Shown piece after piece: positions 31,482-37,067 of a DNA stretch of 37,067 nucleotides. Below the pieces are notes generated by a model. It searched no databases and was not told the origin of the DNA. It worked only from the letters and a program-made list of their open reading frames with translations. Origin of the DNA: a virus. The translations under genes and the position numbers were made by a program. Numbering within the stretch: position 1 is the first letter of the stretch; each line of letters opens with the position of its first letter. The stretch covers positions 1-37,067 of the IMG/VR virus record IMGVR_UViG_3300035201_000198. One strand, 5' to 3'.

Positions 31482-34076
31482 ATGGCAATAGTACAACAAC
31501 TACGAAATGGGGATGGATCTGCTCTAACTGGTTTCACCTTTACCTTTCCCTCAATAAAAAAAGAAGACATTAAAGTATCCATTCTTACCACCTCTCCTGA
31601 TGTCTGGACAGATACTACTAATTTTACAGTAGCTAATTATACCTCTACTGGTGGAGGTGAAGTACAATTTACTGCAGGTAATGCACCAGCAAGCGGTTCA
31701 AATAATGTTAGAATATATCGTGATACAGATGTAGATACATCTAAAGCAACATATCAAGCAGGTTCATCAATTAGAGCTCTTGATTTAAATTCTAATAAAG
31801 ATCAAGATATATATGCTTTACAAGAATTAAAAGATGGAGGAATTAATACTGCTAGTTTATTAGATGGAGCTGTAACAAGAGAAAAAATCCGTGGAGATGC
31901 AGTAAATGGTGATAAGATAGCCGATGATTCTATCAATTCTGAGCATTATGTTGATGGTTCTGTTGACCTTGCTCACCTATCTGCAAACTCTGTAGATTCA
32001 TCTAAAATTGTAGATGGATCTATTGTTAATGCAGATGTAAATGCTAGTGCTGCTATTGAATTTACTAAACTAGAGAACCTAGATAGTGGTAGAATACTAG
32101 TTGGTAATGGTTCTAATAAAGCAACTGAAGTTGATATGTCTGGTGATGTCACCATAGACAATGCTGGGGCTACAACCATCACTGCTAATGCTGTACAGAT
32201 AGGAAATATATCAGATACAGAAACTACTCTTACTAGTAATAGCGATGCAAAGATTCCTACATCTAAAGCTGTAGCAGATCACGTTGTTGATGTTGTTAAC
32301 TCAGTTGGTGGTTTCGTTATCGTTCCTGATAAAGATAACTTCCCAACTAGTAACCCTGATCCTAATAACGATTCTGGTACTGTTTTAAGTATCACCAATC
32401 CAAATGGACTTACTGTTTCTAGTGGTACAAGTTCCAACGGAACAAGAGCAGGTGGAAGTAGTACTGTAACAATTACAGGTATACCAACAGATGCTGGTTC
32501 AACATTAAGTGCTAACTACACAATGTTAGTCCAGACAACCACTACAGCTCATACTTATACCTTCTATAAATTCTTAGCTAAAGATGGTGATGTCTTAAGT
32601 TTAAGTAATGATATAAATGACTTTGCTGCAAGATATAGAGTAGCAGCTTCTGCACCTGTAACTGGTTTATGTGATGCTAATGGTGCTAATACTGGTGCAT
32701 ATCCTTGTGATGGGGACATGTATTTCAACACATCTGATAATAAGATGTACGTCTTTGGTGCTCCAGCTGATAGTACAAGTACTTCAGATTTACAAGCAGC
32801 TTGGGCGCAGGTTACATCAACAGGTGAGTTTAAATCATTAACTGTTAAAACAAATGGTCAACCACATGATGGTACTCTAACCTTTGATGGATCTGCTACT
32901 CAATTTGATTTATTTGATGGTACGTCTGCAGCAAGTGTAACTAATAGGAATCAACTATTAGTTGTCTTAAATGGTGTTGTTCAAAAGAGTAATGCTGGTT
33001 CTTGGAGTTCTAGTAATGAAGGATTCCATATGGATGGAACTGATGGAATTAAATTCTGTACTGCTCCCCCTGCTGACTCAACTATATTTGTAACCCTAAT
33101 GGGTTCAGCTGTTGAAATACCTACTCCAGGTGATGAGACAGTTACTGAAGCAAAGTTAAATGCTAATGCTCCAACTAATGATTATGTCCTAACAGCAGAT
33201 AGTACTGCTACAGGAGGATTTAAGTGGGCAGAAAATGTACCAATTGGTGGTGATACTGGAGTACGGTTTAACGATAATGTTTCTGTTGCCTTTGGAACAG
33301 GAACAGATAACGATATGTTAATAAAACATACTCCTGAAGTAACTGTACTTGAAGCCAACGATGGTGGTATTGCTATCAATGCTGATGAGATTCAACTTAT
33401 TAGCAATGATACTGCAGGAAGAGCTTTATTTTTAGACGGTGCAAATGACAGATTAGAGTTAGGTTATGATGGAAACCATAGTGTTCATATCACTAGCACT
33501 GGAGTTACTTTTCTAAAAACTCAATCGTCTAATGATGATATACATACTTACTGGGGTGATGATTCTGATTTAAGTATAAATTATGATGGTACTGCTAATT
33601 TAGGTCAAATTGAAATTAATAATGTACCTTTACAAATACTAACTGGTACTGGTAGAGATGTTGAATTTTGGCACGATGACAGTGGTGATAATGATGCACA
33701 GTTTGCACATATCAAAGATACTGATATCTGGTGTAAAGGACACTTCGTTACTGGTGATCAAGGTGAAGTCAGATTAAATGATGCTAACTCTTCAAATTAT
33801 GTAGGATTTAAAAGTCCTGCAACAGTAGCATCTAATAAAGTTTGGACACTTCCAGCAGCAGATGGTTCTGCAAACCAAGCTCTCACTACTGATGGAGCTG
33901 GAGCACTTGCTTGGTCTGATGTCTCAAGTACTGTAGCGAATGATGCTATCTATATAAATGATGATGAAATAACTGATGACTACACTGTAGCAGCAGGAAA
34001 AGGGGCACACAGTGTCGGTCCTATAACCCTAACGGGATGCACTGTAACTGTAAACGGACGTTGGGTGATTAGCTAA
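31482..34076 (+). CDS. Tail fibre protein (T7 gp17-like N-terminus)
   Basis: Binds the tail through its N-terminal domain and the host surface through its distal end. Residues 1-125 carry the gp17 attachment fold (LTGFTFTFPSIKKEDIKV, DVDTSKATYQAGSSIRALDLNSNKDQDIYALQELKD). A repeat-type shaft follows (GDAVNGDKIADDSINSEHYVDGSVDLAHLSANSVDSSKIVDGSIVNADVNASAAIEFTKL), then beta-rich domains and a C-terminal ITLTGCTVTVNGRWVIS. 864 aa compared with 553 in T7. It ends in a TAATG overlap with the next fibre-like gene. Confidence 0.93.
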   Translation: MAIVQQLRNGDGSALTGFTFTFPSIKKEDIKVSILTTSPDVWTDTTNFTVANYTSTGGGEVQFTAGNAPASGSNNVRIYRDTDVDTSKATYQAGSSIRALDLNSNKDQDIYALQELKDGGINTASLLDGAVTREKIRGDAVNGDKIADDSINSEHYVDGSVDLAHLSANSVDSSKIVDGSIVNADVNASAAIEFTKLENLDSGRILVGNGSNKATEVDMSGDVTIDNAGATTITANAVQIGNISDTETTLTSNSDAKIPTSKAVADHVVDVVNSVGGFVIVPDKDNFPTSNPDPNNDSGTVLSITNPNGLTVSSGTSSNGTRAGGSSTVTITGIPTDAGSTLSANYTMLVQTTTTAHTYTFYKFLAKDGDVLSLSNDINDFAARYRVAASAPVTGLCDANGANTGAYPCDGDMYFNTSDNKMYVFGAPADSTSTSDLQAAWAQVTSTGEFKSLTVKTNGQPHDGTLTFDGSATQFDLFDGTSAASVTNRNQLLVVLNGVVQKSNAGSWSSSNEGFHMDGTDGIKFCTAPPADSTIFVTLMGSAVEIPTPGDETVTEAKLNANAPTNDYVLTADSTATGGFKWAENVPIGGDTGVRFNDNVSVAFGTGTDNDMLIKHTPEVTVLEANDGGIAINADEIQLISNDTAGRALFLDGANDRLELGYDGNHSVHITSTGVTFLKTQSSNDDIHTYWGDDSDLSINYDGTANLGQIEINNVPLQILTGTGRDVEFWHDDSGDNDAQFAHIKDTDIWCKGHFVTGDQGEVRLNDANSSNYVGFKSPATVASNKVWTLPAADGSANQALTTDGAGALAWSDVSSTVANDAIYINDDEITDDYTVAAGKGAHSVGPITLTGCTVTVNGRWVIS

Positions 34077-34678
34077 TGGGATTAGTATTAAATGGATCAG
34101 CTGGTACTTTAACTGGATTAGCTGAAGGCGGATTAGAAGACGCAAAAATTTTACCTGCTGATCTTAAATCAACCAGTGGTACAGCAGGTACTGGTACTTT
34201 TTATAGAGGTGATGGTGCCTGGGTCGAAGCTGGTGGAGGAAAAATCCTTGGAGTAGCTACTGGTAGTTTTCCAGAAACACAAAGAGCTGTTACTAGCACA
34301 AGTTGGGTAGATAGTGGTATAGAAGTTACTTATACTCCTGTTGCTAGTGATAGTACAGCTTTGATACATGTTAAGACAGAAGCTCTTGGAAACTCTGGTA
34401 ATTACATGTACCTGGCAATAAGACAAGATGATGCTATCTTAGGTGGTGGGTCTGCTGATACTGAATTCATGGGTACATCACAAGGTAATACTTATACTTG
34501 GATGAATTGCAGTTTTTCTGCACATGTAACACCGACTTGGACAGCAGGTACAGCTACAACTTTCAATCTTTACTGTGCTCGTCATTCAACTAGCACAACT
34601 CTTTATTTAGGTTGGGGAGATACAGGCACTTTTGGTCATAGTGCTGATTGGATAACTATTCAGGAGGTAGCAGCATGA
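34076..34678 (+). CDS. Fibre-like receptor-binding protein, copy A (200 aa)
   Basis: Starts in a TAATG overlap with the tail fibre gene. It has a short N-terminal tether rich in Gly/Ser (MGLVLNGSAGTLTGLAEGGL), a conserved linker GAWVEAGGGKIL (about residues 47-58), and a beta-rich C-terminal domain of about 140 aa (TSTSWVDSGIEVTYTPVASDSTALIHVKTEALG) that looks like a jelly-roll adhesin. It ends IQEVAA, whose codons carry the GGAGGT ribosome site for the next gene. Function as an accessory receptor-binding or head-decoration protein is inferred. Confidence 0.75.
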   Translation: MGLVLNGSAGTLTGLAEGGLEDAKILPADLKSTSGTAGTGTFYRGDGAWVEAGGGKILGVATGSFPETQRAVTSTSWVDSGIEVTYTPVASDSTALIHVKTEALGNSGNYMYLAIRQDDAILGGGSADTEFMGTSQGNTYTWMNCSFSAHVTPTWTAGTATTFNLYCARHSTSTTLYLGWGDTGTFGHSADWITIQEVAA

Positions 34679-34950
34679 TAAATAGATGTACAATAATTAC
34701 TGAATTATATCCAGAGGCTGTAATAGTTTTTAATAAAGCAGGTACTTATTCAGCTAAGGATAAAGATGGTAATCTAATAGATATCGACATGTCTGCTGTT
34801 AACATTGAATTTGACAAGCAGGATTATCACAATAAAAGAGAAAAAGAATATCCCTCTGTGGTCGATCAGTTGGATGACATCTACCATAACGGTATAGATG
34901 CATGGAAAGCTACCATAAAAGCTACAAAAGATAAATATCCTAAATCATGA
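34675..34950 (+). CDS. Small fibre-associated protein, putative chaperone copy 1 (91 aa)
   Basis: ATG 34675 is in an ATGA overlap with the fibre-like gene and has GGAGGT upstream (34663-34668). The C-terminal half YPSVVDQLDDIYHNGIDAWKATIKATKDKYPK is of a type common in phage tail regions (YPs..DQLD.IY...W...I...K..YPK). The ORF at 35558 has the same pattern. Genes of this shape next to fibre genes are often assembly chaperones, but that is an inference from position. Confidence 0.72.
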   Translation: MINRCTIITELYPEAVIVFNKAGTYSAKDKDGNLIDIDMSAVNIEFDKQDYHNKREKEYPSVVDQLDDIYHNGIDAWKATIKATKDKYPKS

Positions 34951-35561
34951 GTGGAGTAAAAATTAAAGCAGCAGCTGGCGGTGGTTCAACAGAACTACAA
35001 GGACCAGCTAGTACAGCAGACAATACAGTACTAAAGTTACCATCAAATATAGTGGCTGATCAGTTCTTAACAACTGATTCAAATGGAGCCATGAGTTGGG
35101 CTGAAGCTGGTGGAGGAAAGATTTTACAACTTCAGTATGCTACAACAACTACAGGTCAAAAAACCCATACAGCTGATATTTGGGAAGCTAGAACACCTAC
35201 TGTATCTATAACACCTACAAGTAATACAAGTAAAATATTAATTCAACATTATGCACATGGTATCGTTTATTACTGTAACCATGCTGAATTAAAACTTTCA
35301 AGAAAAATAGGTACAGGTTCCTATACAGATTTAACTGGTTTATCTGGATATGGTAATGCTTATGACTGGACATCCATAAACTGGAGCTACACATTCGTAG
35401 ATGATCCTTATGGTGGTAGTGGAACAGTTGAAGAATTAACCTATCAAACTAGTCAATGGACTGATCAAAACCCTACTTATGCCCATTATAATTATGGTGG
35501 ACAAGGAGCAGCAAGTCAGTCAAATAAAGCAATTATGATAGCTATGGAGATAGGAGCATGA
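34947..35561 (+). CDS. Fibre-like receptor-binding protein, copy B (204 aa)
   Basis: ATGA overlap with copy-1 chaperone. It begins MSGVKIKAAAGGGSTELQGP, has DNTVLKLPSNIVADQFLTTDSNGAMSW (a repeat-like shaft tail), then the same linker AEAGGGKIL and a different beta-rich C-terminal domain (Tyr/Trp-rich: YGNAYDWTSINWSYTFVDDPYGG). It ends AMEIGA, with GGAGATAGGAG acting as the RBS for the following gene. The shared linker with a different C-terminus suggests domain swapping with copy A. Confidence 0.75.
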   Translation: MSGVKIKAAAGGGSTELQGPASTADNTVLKLPSNIVADQFLTTDSNGAMSWAEAGGGKILQLQYATTTTGQKTHTADIWEARTPTVSITPTSNTSKILIQHYAHGIVYYCNHAELKLSRKIGTGSYTDLTGLSGYGNAYDWTSINWSYTFVDDPYGGSGTVEELTYQTSQWTDQNPTYAHYNYGGQGAASQSNKAIMIAMEIGA

Positions 35562-35728
35562 CAATTTACAATCCTCCTGAATCTGAACCAGATTGGTCAG
35601 TAAAACGTAAATTCACCTTTCCCGATATATTCACACAACTGGATATGATTTATTGGGATAAGAAAAATGGTACTAACAAGTGGGTCGAAGCCATTGATAA
35701 AGTAAAAGCAGACAATCCTAAGCCATGA
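35558..35728 (+). CDS. Small fibre-associated protein, putative chaperone copy 2 (56 aa)
   Basis: ATG 35558 lies in an ATGA overlap and opens 56 codons (begins MTIYNPPESEPDWSVKRKFT). Residues 20-55 (FTFPDIFTQLDMIY...KWVEAIDKVKADNPKP, shown in parts) share the pattern FP/YP-x3-x-QLD-x-IY-x(n)-W-x3-I-x2-x-K with the 91-residue protein at 34675. It appears to be a shortened paralogue. It ends in an ATGA overlap with the next fibre-like gene. Confidence 0.72.
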   Translation: MTIYNPPESEPDWSVKRKFTFPDIFTQLDMIYWDKKNGTNKWVEAIDKVKADNPKP

Positions 35729-36318
35729 GTGAAGTAATCGTAGATACCCTGAAACATTCAGGGAATACTGGAACAGCAAATTTAACGTTAGCTAGTAATG
35801 GTAATGTTACGGTAGCTGGGGCATTAAGTGCTAATAGTATTACTGGAGGAGGTATATTACTGAAAAAAACATATCTTGAAATTCCTAGAAATACTTGTAC
35901 TGCTACCTATTTTCCTCATGACGATACAGCACCTCAGATAACTGAAGGTGCGGAAGTATGGAGTGGGAATTATACTCCTAGTACCGCTAGTTGTGATTTA
36001 TATATAACAGCTCATTTTAGTCAATCAGAACAAGTCAATAATTCAGATGCAATGAGTTGTGCATTATTTGTATCTGGTACAAATGACGCTTTACAAGTCC
36101 GAAGTCATTATACAAGTTCTAGTGGTTGGGAACATAACCATGCAATGTCCTTTATATATAAGATGGCATCTTGGGGTACAACTCAAAAAACCTTTTCAAT
36201 TAGATTTGGTGGAGGAGATTCCATAAATTATACTTATCCAGGAACTGGTGCATCAGGAAGTTACTATTCAGCAGCTGCCTGTAAAACAGGATTCGTAATA
36301 GAGGAGATAGCGACCTAA
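35725..36318 (+). CDS. Fibre-like receptor-binding protein, copy C (197 aa)
   Basis: Starts MSEVIVDTLKHSGNTGTANLTLASNGNVTVAGAL, a segment typical of phage fibre or baseplate-attached adhesins. It then has SITGGGILLKKTYLEIP in place of the linker of copies A and B, followed by a beta-rich domain with several His and Ser/Gly-rich loops. It ends IEEIAT, again coding GGAGATAG before the next start. It belongs to the same series as copies A and B. Specific receptor unknown. Confidence 0.72.
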   Translation: MSEVIVDTLKHSGNTGTANLTLASNGNVTVAGALSANSITGGGILLKKTYLEIPRNTCTATYFPHDDTAPQITEGAEVWSGNYTPSTASCDLYITAHFSQSEQVNNSDAMSCALFVSGTNDALQVRSHYTSSSGWEHNHAMSFIYKMASWGTTQKTFSIRFGGGDSINYTYPGTGASGSYYSAAACKTGFVIEEIAT

Positions 36319-37067
36319 TGGCATTAACAGAAATTAATTCAAAATCCATTAAAGATGGTGAAATCATTAATGCTGATGTTAATGCTTCAGCAGCTATTGC
36401 TGGAAGTAAATTAGCAGACGATTCTATAGCAGAAGCTAAACTAGATATTAGTAATGCGCCTTCTGATGGTAAATTCTTACAATATAAAGATAGCTCAGAT
36501 AAATTAACCTGGGCTGATGTAGATACAACTACTATTCCAGTAGCTGATGAAAGCTCAGATACCACATGTTTCCCTGTATTTACTACAGCGGCAACAGGAG
36601 ATCAAGCTCCTAAAACTGGTGATAATTTATTATTTAATTCAAGTACTGGAACTTTCCAAGCAACTCATCTATCTACTATTGCTAGTGGAGGTAAGATAAC
36701 TGCTTATGGTGCTGCTGTAGGGAGTGGTATTACTGAAGCATGTTCCTTAAGTGCTACTGGTGTAAATATCAGTGCTACTGCATCTGGAGCATGTGATATA
36801 AGGTTTGGTGGGACAACTGTTAATGACTATGTTGCTTTCAAATCTGATGGAGCATTCTCAGGGACAACTACATTTATCCTTCCAGACGGTGATGGTTCAG
36901 CAGATCAAGTTTTAAAAACTGATGGATCGGGAAATTTAGATTGGACTGATGCTGGATCTGGAGCAACTGGCGGAGGAACTGAGAAAATATTCTGGGAGAA
37001 TGGAACAACAATAGATACTGACTATACAGTTGGGACTTCATTTGGTGCAGCATGTAATGCTATGTCA
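36318..37067 (+). CDS. Fibre-like protein, copy D, 3' end outside window (partial)
   Basis: Runs open for 250 codons to the end of the window from ATG 36318 (TAATG overlap). It starts MALTEINSKSIKDGEIINADVNASAAIAGSKLADDSIAEAKL, repeating the shaft unit ADVNASAAI of the tail fibre gene. The C-terminal part (DSGTEKIFWENGTTIDTDYTVGTSFGA-like) resembles the fibre's DDYTVAAGKGAHSVGPIT, a common fibre-end motif, so little of the gene is probably missing. A fibre-tip or second fibre is likely. Confidence 0.85.
   Translation, partial: MALTEINSKSIKDGEIINADVNASAAIAGSKLADDSIAEAKLDISNAPSDGKFLQYKDSSDKLTWADVDTTTIPVADESSDTTCFPVFTTAATGDQAPKTGDNLLFNSSTGTFQATHLSTIASGGKITAYGAAVGSGITEACSLSATGVNISATASGACDIRFGGTTVNDYVAFKSDGAFSGTTTFILPDGDGSADQVLKTDGSGNLDWTDAGSGATGGGTEKIFWENGTTIDTDYTVGTSFGAACNAMS

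Noticed and set aside
1-37067. Integrase, CRISPR array or insertion sequence
   Set aside because: No recombinase motif, no regularly spaced repeats of CRISPR type and no transposase or terminal inverted repeats were found. The tandem palindromes at 1410-1470 are only two copies.

Overview
The window is most of a T7-like lytic cyanopodovirus genome (Autographiviridae type), read left to right with all genes on the + strand. Evidence for this is the T7 gene order: single-subunit RNA polymerase, gp2.5-type SSB, gp3 endonuclease, gp4 primase-helicase, gp5 DNA polymerase, gp6 exonuclease, portal, scaffold, capsid, gp11, gp12, gp13-16 and gp17. It also carries cyanobacterial auxiliary genes: psbA (D1), a high-light-inducible protein gene and an nblA-like phycobilisome-degradation gene. 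An NblA adaptor is useful only in a host with phycobilisomes, so a marine or brackish Synechococcus-type host is more likely than Prochlorococcus (inference). The sequence stops inside the fourth fibre-like gene. Terminase, lysis genes and any integrase or talC lie outside the window.

Region 1 (1-2287) is the early region: a candidate host-type promoter, five small early ORFs, two strong RNA hairpins between the first two ORFs, an 18-bp-stem terminator at about 1345-1389, and two near-identical palindromic repeats 40 bp apart. Four more small overlapping ORFs lead into the RNA polymerase. Region 2 (2253-13381) is DNA and nucleotide metabolism: RNAP, SSB, endonuclease, primase-helicase, a DNA polymerase split into exonuclease and polymerase ORFs, an AT-rich inserted ORF with a possible nuclease motif, 5'-3' exonuclease, NblA, a DUF3310 protein, a MazG-like pyrophosphohydrolase, and a two-gene class I ribonucleotide reductase.

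Region 3 (13381-19990) is the head module, interrupted by the photosynthesis block. It holds the proline-rich protein, portal, scaffold, three tiny basic ORFs, hli, psbA, a glutamine-riboswitch-like RNA followed by a 13-codon ORF, a signal-peptide/outer-membrane-like protein, two small ORFs, the major capsid protein and a strong intrinsic terminator placed like T7 T-phi. Region 4 (20003-37067) is the tail and ejection module followed by the fibre. Behind the fibre is an iterated series of fibre-like genes alternating with small putative chaperone genes, joined by ATGA overlaps.

The most notable signals are: (1) a glutamine-class riboswitch fold between psbA and a YRG-x-x-Y micro-peptide; (2) the NblA-like gene; (3) the split DNA polymerase; (4) a class I RNR whose small subunit lacks the usual radical tyrosine; (5) the duplicated fibre/chaperone cassette; (6) tandem palindromic repeats and structured RNA in the early region.
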